64,000 nucleotides of DNA from Ensifer adhaerens. GTDB lineage: Bacteria; Pseudomonadota; Alphaproteobacteria; Rhizobiales; Rhizobiaceae. The translations under genes and the position numbers were made by a program. Positions 42,740-51,711 of the stretch are shown here, piece after piece (the stretch's first letter is position 1; each line of letters opens with the position of its first letter). The DNA lies in NCBI RefSeq assembly GCF_002940685.1, contig NZ_PNFP01000003.1:480176-544175 (forward strand). Reading direction: 5' to 3'. The notes beneath the pieces were generated by a model. The model was not told the DNA's origin. It did no database searches and saw only the letters and a list, made by a program, of their open reading frames with translations.

Positions 42740-42846
42740 ACGTCGTCCGCCAAGAGAAACGGCATTGGAATCACTCGTCGCCTAGTTCAAAGGGGCCATA
42801 TCTGCGCGCGGGGTAGGATTCGCAGAATGCCGGCAACATGCCGCCC
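42740..42846 (-). pseudogene. C-terminal remnant of a second RelE/ParE-type toxin
   Basis: The minus strand around 42777-42846 reads ILRILPRAQIWP followed, after a frame change, by FELGDE. It parallels ILRILHGAQIWPFEFGDE at the end of the neighbouring toxin. The stretch next to it also repeats sequence downstream of that toxin (GGATTCGAAC at 42731 versus GATTCGAAC at 42880). It is the end of a duplicated toxin gene in advanced decay. Confidence 0.65.
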
Positions 42847-42860
42847 AGTCCGCATGTCTC

Positions 42861-42892
42861 CGATCCCTCGCCTTGAAGAGATTCGAACCGCA
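42861..42892 (-). repeat. tRNA T-arm-like dispersed repeat, copy iii
   Basis: The minus strand reads GCGGTTCGAATCTCTTCAAG then GCGAGGGATCGG. It lies just downstream of the RelE/ParE-type toxin pseudogene. A weaker relative (CATCGGATTCGAACG) is at 42729 in the duplicated remnant. Confidence 0.6.
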
Positions 42893-42904
42893 GACGGTGG
42901 GCGA

Positions 42905-43194
42905 TTACTCGTCGCCAAACTCGAAGGGCCAAATCTGAGCTCCGTGCAAAATACGAAGAATGCGGATCCGGTCCGCCATCAGCATGTAAGCTACGATGTA
43001 TGGCGTGCGTGTAATCACTCGCGCGTTCCCTCAACGCGCCCAGGCCTGCCGCTTTCGGGGAAATCTAGGAGGCGCCGAACGGCGCGCGCGATTTCCTCGT
43101 CGACGTACACCGCCGCATTTGGGTTCTCACTTTCGATGTAGCTGAAGATAGCGTCGCGATCGCCAAGCGCATACTGCGCCCAGACAAGCCTCAT
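42905..43194 (-). pseudogene. RelE/ParE-family toxin with a frameshift
   Basis: From the ATG at 43194 the toxin reads MRLVWAQYALGDRDAIFSYI onward to GRPGRVEGTRE and then meets a stop (near 43017). The expected rest, VITRTPYIVAYMLMADRIRI through PFEFGDE and a stop at 42905-42907, continues in another frame. A deletion of one or four bases at GCGCGAGTGATT explains it. The toxin should be inactive. The upstream antitoxin gene is intact and overlaps by 4 bases, the normal order for relBE-like pairs. A sequencing error is the other explanation. Confidence 0.8.
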
Positions 43195-43499
43195 CGGTCG
43201 CCCGCTCCTGCTTTACGCGCGGCCGCCTTTCGGCGCTCGCGGAAGCGAGCTTCAGCGTCGGCATCCTCAGTGTCGGGTCGCGTGTCCTCAAGAGCCTGCA
43301 ACACCCTGGCGCGAAACCAGGCATAGTGAGCCTCAGTGCTACCGACCAATTCCAGTGGAAGCGAGCCTTCGTTCGCCGTCCGAGTTAAAAGTATGCGCAC
43401 GGCATCCGAAACCGTTAAACCCATGTTCTGCAGGACTGCAGTAGCACGGTCCCGAATATCGGGATCAATTCGCGTTTGAACGAGCGCATTCGAAACCAT
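43191..43499 (-). CDS. RelB/DinJ-family antitoxin
   Basis: A 102-residue protein beginning MVSNALVQTRIDPDIRDRATAVLQNMGLTVSDAVRILLTRTANEG, the ribbon-helix-helix DNA-binding domain of RelB/DinJ antitoxins, followed by a charged toxin-binding tail. AGGAG 7 bases before the ATG at 43499 decides the start over upstream GTG/TTG codons. The cognate toxin gene is frameshifted, so the antitoxin is now probably an orphan or a simple autorepressor. Confidence 0.88.
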   Translation of the reverse strand: MVSNALVQTRIDPDIRDRATAVLQNMGLTVSDAVRILLTRTANEGSLPLELVGSTEAHYAWFRARVLQALEDTRPDTEDADAEARFRERRKAAARKAGAGDR

Positions 43500-43577
43500 C
43501 ACCAATCTCCTTCACTGAAAATCAATGCAATGCGATTGCATGACGGAATCCAGCGAGGATCAGGACGTTCCTGACGC

Positions 43578-45284
43578 TCAGCGAACTCCTTGCGGCTGGG
43601 TCTCTAACATCGGAACGGCGTCGAGGAGCATCTGTGTATAGGAATGCTGGGGCGCGGTGAAGATTTGGGCCGCAGTTCCCTGTTCCACGATCTGCCCGTG
43701 ACGCATCACCACCACGCGGTCGCACAGATGATGGACGACGGACAGATCGTGGCTGATGAATAGAAGTGTGATGTTAAGTTTGTGGCGCAACTCCATCAAT
43801 AGATTGATGACCTGCGCCTGGATCGATACATCGAGGGAGGCGACGGGTTCGTCGCAGACAATGACCTCGGGCTGCATTGCAAGCGCCCGGGCGATTGCAA
43901 TGCGCTGACGTTGACCGCCCGAGAACTGGTGCGGATAGCGATCCGCCATCGCCGGATCGAAGGCGACGGCACGGAGCCACCTGTTGACGTAGTCGCGGGC
44001 ACCGGCACGTGTGCAGAAACCGTGCGCGATCGGCCCTTCGGCCACCGACTGGAAGATCGTACGACGAGGATCCAGCGAGGCGAATGGATCCTGGAAGATC
44101 ATCTGTACGTGGGTGCCGAGCTTGCCCGTCGCCGAGCGCACGGGCTTGCCACCGACGCTGATCGTGCCTGACGTCGGCGCATAGATGCCGCACAGTATGC
44201 GTCCGAGCGTAGACTTGCCGGAGCCGGATTCCCCGACCAGGCCGAGGATCTCGCCGCGGGCGATGGTGAGGTCTGCGGATATCACCGCATGGACCGGACG
44301 GACGTCTCGCGCCAGCCCCCAGCGCGTGGCGAGCGCCCGCAGGTAACCGATGCGCGGGGCAAAGATCTTTCCGACCGCCTCCGCCCGCAAGAAGGCGGTA
44401 TCGGCTGCAGCCCCGATGGCAGCGCCGCCAAGCCCGCTCAGATCCGTCGAGCCGGCTGCCTCGGTCGCAGCGGACGCCAGCGGCTCGCCTGGCTTCGAAC
44501 GTGACGGCAACGCGTCCAGCAAACCTTGCGTATAGGGATGCTGCGGACTGTACAGGACCTGCCGCGCAGACCCCTGCTCGACGATCTTGCCGCGCCGCAT
44601 AACCGCAATGGTGTCGGCGATCGAGGAGACGGTGGCCAGGTCGTGGCTGACCCAGATCAGGGATATTCCGATCTCGGCGACCAGCGCTTTCACCATGTGC
44701 AAGATCTCGGCCTGTACCGAGACATCGAGCGCGGTGGTCGGCTCGTCGGCGATCACGAGCTGCGGACGATGGAGAAGAGCGATGGCAATGGCGACCCGCT
44801 GCCGCATGCCACCGGAGAACTCGTGCGGATACTGGTCCACCTTGCTTTCCGGATCGACGATCTTGACCCTCGCCAGCGCCTCGACCGCGCGGCGGCGTAT
44901 GTCGGCATCCGATACCTTCTCGTGTGCACGAAGTGCCATGCCTATCTGATCGATGATCCTGACCACCGGGTTCAGCGTCATCATCGGGTCCTGAAACACC
45001 ATGGAGATGTCCTTGCCCCGTATCTTGCGCAGCGCCCTTTCATGGAGGCCGACCAGCTCGCGTCCGTTGAAACGGATGGAACTGCCCTGCTGGATGCGAC
45101 CGGTCTCGTCCAGCAGGCCGATCAGGGAGAAGCCGGTAATCGACTTGCCCGAGCCGCTTTCCCCGACCAGCCCCATGACTTCTCCACGCTTCAGCGTGAA
45201 GGAGATGTCGTCCACCGACTTGACGGTGCCTTTGTCGGTTTCGAAATAGGTCCGCAGATTGCGGACATCCAGAAGATCATTCAT
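43578..45284 (-). CDS. Peptide ABC importer, fused double ATPase (GsiA/DppDF type)
   Basis: A 568-residue protein with two complete ATPase domains. The first (to about residue 260) has Walker [12 protein letters not shown], signature [16 protein letters not shown] and Walker [13 protein letters not shown]; the second (from about 300) has [28 protein letters not shown] and [13 protein letters not shown]. The fused form is that of GsiA and other oligopeptide importers. Last gene of the minus-strand unit; its start overlaps the permease stop. It powers the two permeases encoded upstream. Confidence 0.94.
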   Translation of the reverse strand: MNDLLDVRNLRTYFETDKGTVKSVDDISFTLKRGEVMGLVGESGSGKSITGFSLIGLLDETGRIQQGSSIRFNGRELVGLHERALRKIRGKDISMVFQDPMMTLNPVVRIIDQIGMALRAHEKVSDADIRRRAVEALARVKIVDPESKVDQYPHEFSGGMRQRVAIAIALLHRPQLVIADEPTTALDVSVQAEILHMVKALVAEIGISLIWVSHDLATVSSIADTIAVMRRGKIVEQGSARQVLYSPQHPYTQGLLDALPSRSKPGEPLASAATEAAGSTDLSGLGGAAIGAAADTAFLRAEAVGKIFAPRIGYLRALATRWGLARDVRPVHAVISADLTIARGEILGLVGESGSGKSTLGRILCGIYAPTSGTISVGGKPVRSATGKLGTHVQMIFQDPFASLDPRRTIFQSVAEGPIAHGFCTRAGARDYVNRWLRAVAFDPAMADRYPHQFSGGQRQRIAIARALAMQPEVIVCDEPVASLDVSIQAQVINLLMELRHKLNITLLFISHDLSVVHHLCDRVVVMRHGQIVEQGTAAQIFTAPQHSYTQMLLDAVPMLETQPQGVR

Positions 45285-46180
45285 TTGCGCAGCCTCGGAT
45301 TGAGCTGGTCCCGGATCTGGTCGCCGACCAGGTTGATCGCCATGATCAGGACGATCAGTGCGACGCCTGGATAGATCGCGATCCAGTAACGGCCGGACAT
45401 GAGGTACTGGAAACCGTTGGCGATCAGCATGCCGAGCGACGGTTCCGTCGGCGGCAGGCCGACGCCCAGGAAGGAAAGGGTTGCTTCCAGGGATATGGCG
45501 GAGGCGATCTGCACCGTGGCGACCACGATAAGCGGCGGCAACGAGTTCGGCAGAATGTGACGGGTGATGACGAACCAGCCGCTCATCGGCACGGAAAGGG
45601 CCGCCTGTACATAGTCCTTCTGGCGCTCGGCCGCTGCCGCACCGTGGGCTGTTCGCACGAAATAGGCGTATTGGGCAAAGACGAGGGCGAGGATCAGCTG
45701 CGACTTACCCTGACCGAGGATCGCTGCCACGACAAAGGCAAGCAGGATCGCCGGGAAGGAAAGCTGGATGTCAACGATGCGCATGATGACGGACTCCGTG
45801 CGTCCGCCAACATAGGCGGCAAAACACCCGACCACTGCCCCGATCGAGAAGGCTATGGCACCGGCCACCAGACCCATCTGCAGGGAAATGCGCAGGCCGT
45901 AGACGATGGCCGAAAGCAGGTCGCGCCCTTGACTGTCCGTGCCCAGCAAATGCGTGATGCCGGTGGACCCGACATAGCCCGGCGGGCGGCGGGCATCGCG
46001 CAGCACCAGCGCCTTGAGGTCGTAGGGATCCTGCGGCACGAGGAACGCCGCGAAGATCGCCACAAGGATGATGGCGACCACCACCGCAAGGGCGGCGACC
46101 GCAACCTTGTTGCGGCGGAACATGTGCCAGAACTCGGCGAGCGGCGAGACGGATCTTACCGCACTGGCTTCCATCGACAT
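45281..46180 (-). CDS. Peptide ABC importer permease (DppC/GsiD type)
   Basis: A 299-residue inner-membrane protein with an N-terminal cytoplasmic leader and first helix VAVAALAVVVAIILVAIFAAFLV, the DppC-specific HLLGTDSQGRDLLSAIVYGLRISLQMG, and the EAA-type coupling loop EATLSFLGVGLPPTEPSLG. The ATG at 46180 gives MSMEASAV; earlier in-frame sequence overlaps the partner permease gene. It is separated from that gene by one base. Confidence 0.92.
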   Translation of the reverse strand: MSMEASAVRSVSPLAEFWHMFRRNKVAVAALAVVVAIILVAIFAAFLVPQDPYDLKALVLRDARRPPGYVGSTGITHLLGTDSQGRDLLSAIVYGLRISLQMGLVAGAIAFSIGAVVGCFAAYVGGRTESVIMRIVDIQLSFPAILLAFVVAAILGQGKSQLILALVFAQYAYFVRTAHGAAAAERQKDYVQAALSVPMSGWFVITRHILPNSLPPLIVVATVQIASAISLEATLSFLGVGLPPTEPSLGMLIANGFQYLMSGRYWIAIYPGVALIVLIMAINLVGDQIRDQLNPRLRK

Positions 46181-46181
46181 A

Positions 46182-47153
46182 TCAGCGCCTCCCCTGCCGC
46201 AGGCGTGGATCAAGCAACGCATAGGCGAGATCCACGCATAGATTGATCACCACGAACAGGGCCGAGACCAGCATCAGGTAGGCGACCATAACGGGCCTGT
46301 CGAGCGAGGTGATGGAATCGACGATCAGCTTGCCAAGCCCGGGCCAGCTGAAGATCGTTTCGGTGACGAGCGCAAAGGCAAGCGTCGAGCCGAGCTCCAG
46401 TCCGAACACGGTGACCAGAGGGATCGCGATCAGCTTGAGCACATGTCGGCGCAGGATGGTTCCCTCGGAAATGCCGGCGGCGCGCGCGAACTTGACCGTG
46501 TCGGTCAGCATCACCTCGCGCGTGCCGGAGGCAGCCAGTCGGCACATCATCGACAGCTTGAACAGCGACAGGTTGAGGGCCGGTAGGATGAGATGCGACC
46601 AGCCGTCCAAGGTAAGAAAGGAAAACGGAATACCGAACAGATCCGCCGTCTGCCCGCGCCCGCCGGCTGGAAGAATGCCGAACTGCACGGCGAAAACCAT
46701 GATCAGCATCAAACCGATCCAGAAGGTCGGCACCGAAAAGCCCAGGATCGACACCGCCATGATGGCCTTGGAGAGCAGACTGTCGGGCTTGTAGCCGGCA
46801 TAGACTCCGAGCGGAATGCCGATCACGGAAGCAAACAGCACCGCGATCAGTGTCAACTCCAGCGTCGCCGGCAGGCGCTGCCCGATCAGCGTGACGACCG
46901 GCATGTTGAAGACGAAGGATCGCCCGAGGTCGCCCGTCAGCAAGCGCTGCAGGAACTGGAAATACTGCTCCCACAGGGGCAGGTCGAGCCCGTACTGCGC
47001 GATGACCTGCTGGCGCATTTCCTGCGTCACGTCGGGCGAGATCAGAACGTCAACCGGATTTCCGATGACGTAGACGCCCATGAAGACGAGCATGGACATG
47101 ATCAACAGCACGAAGAACGCCTGTCCCAACCTGCGAAAAATAAAGGATGCCAT
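46182..47153 (-). CDS. Peptide ABC importer permease (DppB/GsiC type)
   Basis: A 323-residue inner-membrane protein: MASFIFRRLGQAFFVLLIMSMLVF at the start, the extended periplasmic loop after helix 1 (GNPVDVLISPDVTQEMRQQVIAQYGLD), and the coupling region TREVMLTDTVKFARAAGISE. The ATG at 47153 is chosen because it gives the canonical DppB N-terminus and has AAAGGA-like sequence nearby on the other side of the junction; upstream in-frame sequence would overlap the creatininase gene. Confidence 0.92.
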   Translation of the reverse strand: MASFIFRRLGQAFFVLLIMSMLVFMGVYVIGNPVDVLISPDVTQEMRQQVIAQYGLDLPLWEQYFQFLQRLLTGDLGRSFVFNMPVVTLIGQRLPATLELTLIAVLFASVIGIPLGVYAGYKPDSLLSKAIMAVSILGFSVPTFWIGLMLIMVFAVQFGILPAGGRGQTADLFGIPFSFLTLDGWSHLILPALNLSLFKLSMMCRLAASGTREVMLTDTVKFARAAGISEGTILRRHVLKLIAIPLVTVFGLELGSTLAFALVTETIFSWPGLGKLIVDSITSLDRPVMVAYLMLVSALFVVINLCVDLAYALLDPRLRQGRR

Positions 47154-47200
47154 GTCTTCCTCTGGGTGGATGCATAAGGGAGCTGGACGCCCCCGAGGTT

Positions 47201-47902
47201 TCAGTGCCAGCCGTGCTCGATCTCGTGGCGCGTCTCCTCGACGCCCACCTGCCAGATCGCCAGCATCTCCGCGTCGGGCCGTTGGAAGACGCCGTGGTAG
47301 TTGCCTTCGGCAATACGCTCGCGCTTGCGGCCGGCATCGACGCGCGCGGCGGCGGCAAAGTCGATCCGTTCCTTCTGGAAATTCGGGATCGGCGCACCCT
47401 CCAGACGGGTCCAGGGGAAATTCTCCATCCAGCTCGCATGCGAGGCAGCGGGGTCGATCTCCAGCACCTTGGCCATGGTCTTCGGCGCACGCCACCAATC
47501 ATGCAGCTTTACCGAGCAGTCACGGTTGCGGTTCAGCCATTCGCTGATCACCGGATTGACCGGCGTGTTGCCGCCATGCCCGTTGACGATGAGGATGCGT
47601 CGGAAGCCGGACCGATAAAGGCTGTCGAGCATGTCCTCGAACACGCCGATATAGGTGCGCAGCGACAGGGTCACCGTGCCAGGGAAATCGGCAAAACCTG
47701 AAGCCATGCCATAAGGCAGGCAGGGGAAGACCGGCACCCCGAGCGGCGCGGCCGCTTCTACGGAGACACGCTCGGCCAGGATCATGTCGGTGGCGAGACT
47801 GAGGTAAGCGTGCTGCTCGATGGAGCCAACCGGCAGAACGCAACGATCATCCTCCTTCACCCGCGCCTCCACCTGGCTCCAATGCATGTCCTGAATGCGC
47901 AT
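47201..47902 (-). CDS. Creatininase-family metal amidohydrolase
   Basis: A 233-residue protein with creatininase-family ligands: Glu29, His31 and Asp39 in SIEQHAYLSLATD, and His109 in NGHGGN. The family includes creatinine amidohydrolase, riboflavin-pathway formamide hydrolases and the peptidase MftE, so amide or peptide cleavage is likely. It is the first gene of the minus-strand importer unit, 47 bases before the permease, so it probably acts on the imported compound. The exact substrate is unknown. Confidence 0.85.
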   Translation of the reverse strand: MRIQDMHWSQVEARVKEDDRCVLPVGSIEQHAYLSLATDMILAERVSVEAAAPLGVPVFPCLPYGMASGFADFPGTVTLSLRTYIGVFEDMLDSLYRSGFRRILIVNGHGGNTPVNPVISEWLNRNRDCSVKLHDWWRAPKTMAKVLEIDPAASHASWMENFPWTRLEGAPIPNFQKERIDFAAAARVDAGRKRERIAEGNYHGVFQRPDAEMLAIWQVGVEETRHEIEHGWH

Positions 47903-48079
47903 AGTCCGTCCTTCTCGCTGCTCGGCCACACCCTCAAGACGTCGCCCGTCCTGGTCATCAATTGGGAAGCCTCTTCCTGAATTAGTTCTTTATGGATCAA
48001 AAATTACGGTTGACGCAAGGGTTTTACGCCAAATAAGGTTCCATTTGAGATTAATATCTGTTTTGGACGGGATGGCGGC

Positions 48080-48652
48080 ATGGACGAGGCGATGCGTCAG
48101 GCACTGTTTGAGGGACGGGCCGGCCGGGAGGAACCCCTGGTCACGCCCGACACAAAGATCGACGCCCTCATGCATGCGAAGCTTTGGGACAATCCCTGCT
48201 GGTTCTCGTACCGGCTGAACTTTCTGGCTCTTCATTTCAACAACCCGGTCTACGGCTACATTCAGCAGCAGTTGGGCCTGCTGCGGCCCGACTTCGTGGT
48301 GCTGTGGTCGCTCCATCTGGGCGGAAGCTCGACGATGACCGATGTCGTGCGCTCTTCCGGCTTCCCGAAGAACACGCTGAGCCGCGCCGCAAACAAGTTG
48401 ACACGATTGGGCATGATCGATCGCCAGACCGACCCTGACGATCAGCGCCGCATCACGCTCGCTCTGACCGAAAAGGGCCGGGAAGCAGTGGACGCCACCA
48501 AGGGCATGATGATCGAGCACGAGCGGCGCATGCTGGATTGCCTCAGCCCCGCCGAGCGGCTGAACTTGTCCGAAATTCTGACCAAGCTCGTCACTGCATC
48601 GGGACAATGGCCGCAAATGATCGATGGCGACCAACCGGACGGGGACCTGTGA
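48080..48652 (+). CDS. MarR-family regulator
   Basis: A 190-residue winged-helix protein: LRPDFVVLWSLHLGGSSTMTDVVRSSGFPKNTLSRAANKLTRLGMIDRQTDPDDQRRI contains the MarR recognition helix and wing. A roughly 35-residue N-terminal extension precedes the domain. It is divergent from the creatininase/importer genes and just upstream of the binding-protein gene, so it probably controls both halves of the system. The gap on its 5' side holds TTGACG...CGCCAA (48010-48032), a possible but weak dyad. Confidence 0.9.
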   Translation: MDEAMRQALFEGRAGREEPLVTPDTKIDALMHAKLWDNPCWFSYRLNFLALHFNNPVYGYIQQQLGLLRPDFVVLWSLHLGGSSTMTDVVRSSGFPKNTLSRAANKLTRLGMIDRQTDPDDQRRITLALTEKGREAVDATKGMMIEHERRMLDCLSPAERLNLSEILTKLVTASGQWPQMIDGDQPDGDL

Positions 48653-48724
48653 TCAGCGAGAAGATCGGTTCGAGGTCGAACGGCCACGTCCGCACCAACC
48701 AAATTACAATGAGAGAGGAACTCA

Positions 48725-50305
48725 ATGCCAAAAAGATCCATACTCCGCGCGGCCCTCGTGGCCACCATCCTGTCCTCACCCGCCGCAGCACTTGCCGCCG
48801 ACCTGGTGATCGCGACGAAGAACGGCCCAGCCTCCATGGATCCGCACTTCACTGCGACGTCGGCCAATGCCGAGGCGACCAAGCATATCTTCGACACGCT
48901 CCTGCGCTCCGGCAACAAACTTGAGATCCAGCCGTCGCTGGCCACCAGCTGGCAGGCGCTGGACGACACGACCTGGGAGTTCAAGCTGCGGCAGGGCGTG
49001 AAGTTCCATGACGGCTCCGACTTCACCGCCAAGGACGTAAAATTCTCCATCGAGCGCATCCCCAACGTCACCGGGCCGAACCCCTCGACGATTTACGTGC
49101 GGCGCGTGGCCAGCGTCGAAATCGTCGACGACTACACGGTGCGCGTGACGACCAACGGCCCCGCGCCCACGCTGCCTAACGATTTCATTCGCCTGTTCGT
49201 CGTTTCCCAAAAGGCCGCGGCCGACTACTCGACCAAGGACAGTTCCGCCGAAGGCTTCAACACCGGCAAGGCGACAATTGGCACCGGGCCCTACAAGTTC
49301 GTCAGCTGGGCGCCGACGCAGGACCTGGTGCTGGAGAAATTCGACGGCTACTGGGACGGCCCACAGCCCTGGGACAAGGTGGTGCGCAAGGAAATCCCGA
49401 ACGACGCTGCCCGCGTCGCCCAGCTGAAAGCCGGCCAGGTCGATCTTATTTCCAAGGTGCCGGCGACCGATCTCGCCAGCATCGAGTCCGATTCCGCGCT
49501 GCAGGTGATCAAGACGGAATCGATCTACATTCCCTACCTGGAGTTCGACTTCCGCGCGGACTCCCCGCAGGTATGGGACAATGGTGGCAAGAAGCTCGAC
49601 AAGAACCCCTTCCTCTATGCGAAGGTGCGTGAGGCCTTCGACTTGGCGCTTGACCGTGAAACCATCGTTGAATTTGCGCTCGAGGGCATGGGCGTCGTCT
49701 CCACACAGCTCGTCAGCCCCAACATCTTCGGCTACAACAAGACGATCGCTGCGCCGGCCTTCGACGTCGAGAAGGCGCGCAAATTGATGGCCGAGGCCGG
49801 ATACCCGGATGGCTTCAAGGTTGCCCTCAGCTATGCAAACGACCGGATGCCGACTGAGCTTGGCCCGACTGTGGCTCAGATGCTGGCGGCGATCAATGTG
49901 ACTGTCGATGTACAGGGCGTGCCGGCCGCTGTGTTCAATCCTGCCAAGACGCGTGGCGAATATTCGCTCTACATGGCCTCCTGGGGCACGCTCACGGGTG
50001 AAGCCAACTACATGCTGTCATCCCTGATGCACAGCAACGACGCGGCCAAGTCGCTTGGCGCTTTCAACGTGCGCGGCTACTCCAACCCGCAAATGGACAA
50101 GCTGATCGAGGGCGCTGCTGTCGAGATGGATGAGGGTAAGCGCCGCACCATGCTTGAGGATGCGAACCTGCTGGTGGCAAGCGACCGGCCCGACCTGCCG
50201 CTCGCCACAAACCTCTCGGCCTGGGGCGCCAAGGCTGACACGGTGACCTACGATCCGCGCTCGGACGAGGACACGCTGGCCATGGATGTCCATCCCAAGC
50301 AGTGA
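48725..50305 (+). CDS. Peptide ABC importer, extracytoplasmic binding protein (DppA/GsiB type)
   Basis: A 526-residue periplasmic protein with a signal peptide ending SPAAALAAD and the family 5 solute-binding layout: MDPHFTATSANAEATKHIFDTLLRSG, WEFKLRQGVKFHDGSDFTAKDVKFSIERI, TIGTGPYKFVSWAPTQDLVLEKF. GAGAGGAA precedes the ATG. It lies on the opposite strand to its permeases and ATPase but is the only candidate partner for them nearby. The terminator-like hairpin at 50324 and iaaA follow. Confidence 0.92.
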   Translation: MPKRSILRAALVATILSSPAAALAADLVIATKNGPASMDPHFTATSANAEATKHIFDTLLRSGNKLEIQPSLATSWQALDDTTWEFKLRQGVKFHDGSDFTAKDVKFSIERIPNVTGPNPSTIYVRRVASVEIVDDYTVRVTTNGPAPTLPNDFIRLFVVSQKAAADYSTKDSSAEGFNTGKATIGTGPYKFVSWAPTQDLVLEKFDGYWDGPQPWDKVVRKEIPNDAARVAQLKAGQVDLISKVPATDLASIESDSALQVIKTESIYIPYLEFDFRADSPQVWDNGGKKLDKNPFLYAKVREAFDLALDRETIVEFALEGMGVVSTQLVSPNIFGYNKTIAAPAFDVEKARKLMAEAGYPDGFKVALSYANDRMPTELGPTVAQMLAAINVTVDVQGVPAAVFNPAKTRGEYSLYMASWGTLTGEANYMLSSLMHSNDAAKSLGAFNVRGYSNPQMDKLIEGAAVEMDEGKRRTMLEDANLLVASDRPDLPLATNLSAWGAKADTVTYDPRSDEDTLAMDVHPKQ

Positions 50306-50323
50306 TTAGCCAACTTGCTCTTG

Positions 50324-50348
50324 GGGCACCGGTCAAAGGCCGGTGCCC
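50324..50348 (+). terminator. Hairpin after the binding-protein gene
   Basis: GGGCACCGG and CCGGTGCCC form a perfect 9-bp stem with a 7-base loop, followed by TTTCT. It may end most transcripts after the binding-protein gene and reduce expression of iaaA, whose ATG is 26 bases downstream. Confidence 0.6.
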
Positions 50349-50373
50349 TTTCTCGTAGAAATCGGAGAGTCCC

Positions 50374-51327
50374 ATGACGAAATTCGCCCTCGCCATCCAT
50401 GGAGGCTGCGGCGTGATGGCCAAGCTTGACCTCAGCGAGGCCGAGTGGATTGCGGCCCGCCGCGACCTCGGGCGCGCGCTGAAGGCCGGCTTCGCTGTCC
50501 TGGAACGCGGCGGAAACGCCATCGACGCGGTGCAGGCGGCCGTCGTCGTCATGGAAGACAGCCCGCATTTTAACGCCGGACATGGTGCGGCACTCAACGA
50601 GAACGCCATCCATGAACTGGATGCGTCGATCATGGACGGAAAGACGCTGGCCGCCGGTGCGATCTGCGCTTCACGCCGTATCCGCAATCCGGTGCTTGCA
50701 GCACGCGCCGTCCTCGAAAACGGCGACATGGTCATGCTCGCCGGCCCCGCAGCGGATCGTTTTGCCGAGGTCAAGGGATTGGCAGTGGAGGAGCAGGCCT
50801 ATTTCACCACCGAGCGGCGCAAACAGGCGCTGGCAGCGATGAAGGCGCATGTTGCCGCCGGCACCCAGATTGCCGCCAGTGAGTCGGAAAAGCACGGGAC
50901 GGTGGGCGCGGTAGCACTTGATCAGCATGGCCACCTGGCCGCCGCAACCTCGACCGGCGGGTACAACAACAAGCCCGAAGGGCGGATCGGCGACAGCCCC
51001 GTCATTGGCGCGGGCACTTATGCGCGTGACGGCGTCTGCGCCGTCTCCGGCACCGGCAAGGGCGAGTTCTTCATCCGCCATGTCGTTGGCCATGAGGTCG
51101 CCGCGCGCGTCGCCTATCTCGGCGAGGATGTCCGGACGGCCAGCGAGAAAGTCATCATCGAGGACATGAAGCCCCATCAAATCGGCGCCGGCCTGGTCGC
51201 CGTCGGCGCCGACGGCACTGTCGCCGCTCCCTACAATACGGACGGCATGTTCCGTGGCTGGGTCACCGAAAAAGGCGATTTCTATGTCGCCTCGCATGCA
51301 GAGGTCATAGCGTTGTCCGGCGATTGA
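50374..51327 (+). CDS. iaaA: Isoaspartyl peptidase/L-asparaginase (Ntn hydrolase)
   Basis: A 317-residue precursor that self-cleaves at GTVGAVALD: Thr176 would become the N-terminal nucleophile of the beta subunit, as Thr179 in E. coli EcAIII. LAIHGGCGVM at the start and HFNAGHGAALNE are the family's other signatures; GGYNNKPEGRIGDSPVIGAGTYA holds the substrate pocket. It degrades beta-aspartyl dipeptides and asparagine. Placement next to a peptide importer repeats the E. coli iaaA-gsiABCD order, with a creatininase-family gene added. Confidence 0.94.
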   Translation: MTKFALAIHGGCGVMAKLDLSEAEWIAARRDLGRALKAGFAVLERGGNAIDAVQAAVVVMEDSPHFNAGHGAALNENAIHELDASIMDGKTLAAGAICASRRIRNPVLAARAVLENGDMVMLAGPAADRFAEVKGLAVEEQAYFTTERRKQALAAMKAHVAAGTQIAASESEKHGTVGAVALDQHGHLAAATSTGGYNNKPEGRIGDSPVIGAGTYARDGVCAVSGTGKGEFFIRHVVGHEVAARVAYLGEDVRTASEKVIIEDMKPHQIGAGLVAVGADGTVAAPYNTDGMFRGWVTEKGDFYVASHAEVIALSGD

Positions 51328-51369
51328 CTGTCCCGCACTCCACTCGATGACCGGAAACTGGCGGTCCGG

Positions 51370-51405
51370 ATGCTTCCCATGCTCGCCTTGAAGGGAAGTG
51401 AACTG
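51370..51405 (-). repeat. tRNA T-arm-like dispersed repeat, copy v (degenerate)
   Basis: The minus strand reads GTCAGTTCACTTCCCTTCAA then GGCGAGCATGGG. The T-loop part is mutated (TTCACTTCC), but the CCTTCAAGGCGAG block is kept. It lies between iaaA and the vapB-like gene. Confidence 0.5.
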
Positions 51406-51477
51406 ACAACCCAATTCCTTGAAACCCGTGAGAAAAAGTAATACCTTCGATAAATCATTCCTTACACCGGTCCGACC

Positions 51478-51711
51478 ATGACAACGACAGTTACAGCCAA
51501 GGGGCAAATCACAATTCCCAAACCGGTGCGCGATCTCTTGGGTATCGTGCCTGGAAGCAAGATAGACTTCCGACGCACTCCCGATGGAAGCGTTGTCCTC
51601 GTCCATGCTGCGAAAAAGCAGCCGCCCAGCCGCTTCGCGAAACTACGAGGGCATGCGGGCAAGGGCCTCGACACTGACGCGATCATGGCGCTTACGCGTG
51701 GCGAGCCTTGA
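51478..51711 (+). CDS. AbrB/MazE-fold antitoxin (VapB-like)
   Basis: A 77-residue protein: MTTTVTAKGQITIPKPVRDLLGIVPGSKIDFRRTPDGSVVLV is the swapped-hairpin AbrB DNA-binding domain, followed by a short toxin-binding tail ending in RGEP. No strong ribosome site precedes the ATG, which is common for autoregulated antitoxins. The stop overlaps the TTG start of the PIN toxin. Confidence 0.9.
   Translation: MTTTVTAKGQITIPKPVRDLLGIVPGSKIDFRRTPDGSVVLVHAAKKQPPSRFAKLRGHAGKGLDTDAIMALTRGEP

Noticed and set aside
48010..48032. TTGACG...CGCCAA dyad as the MarR operator
   Set aside because: Five of six positions pair over an 11-base spacer, which is weak for MarR; it was only mentioned with the gene.
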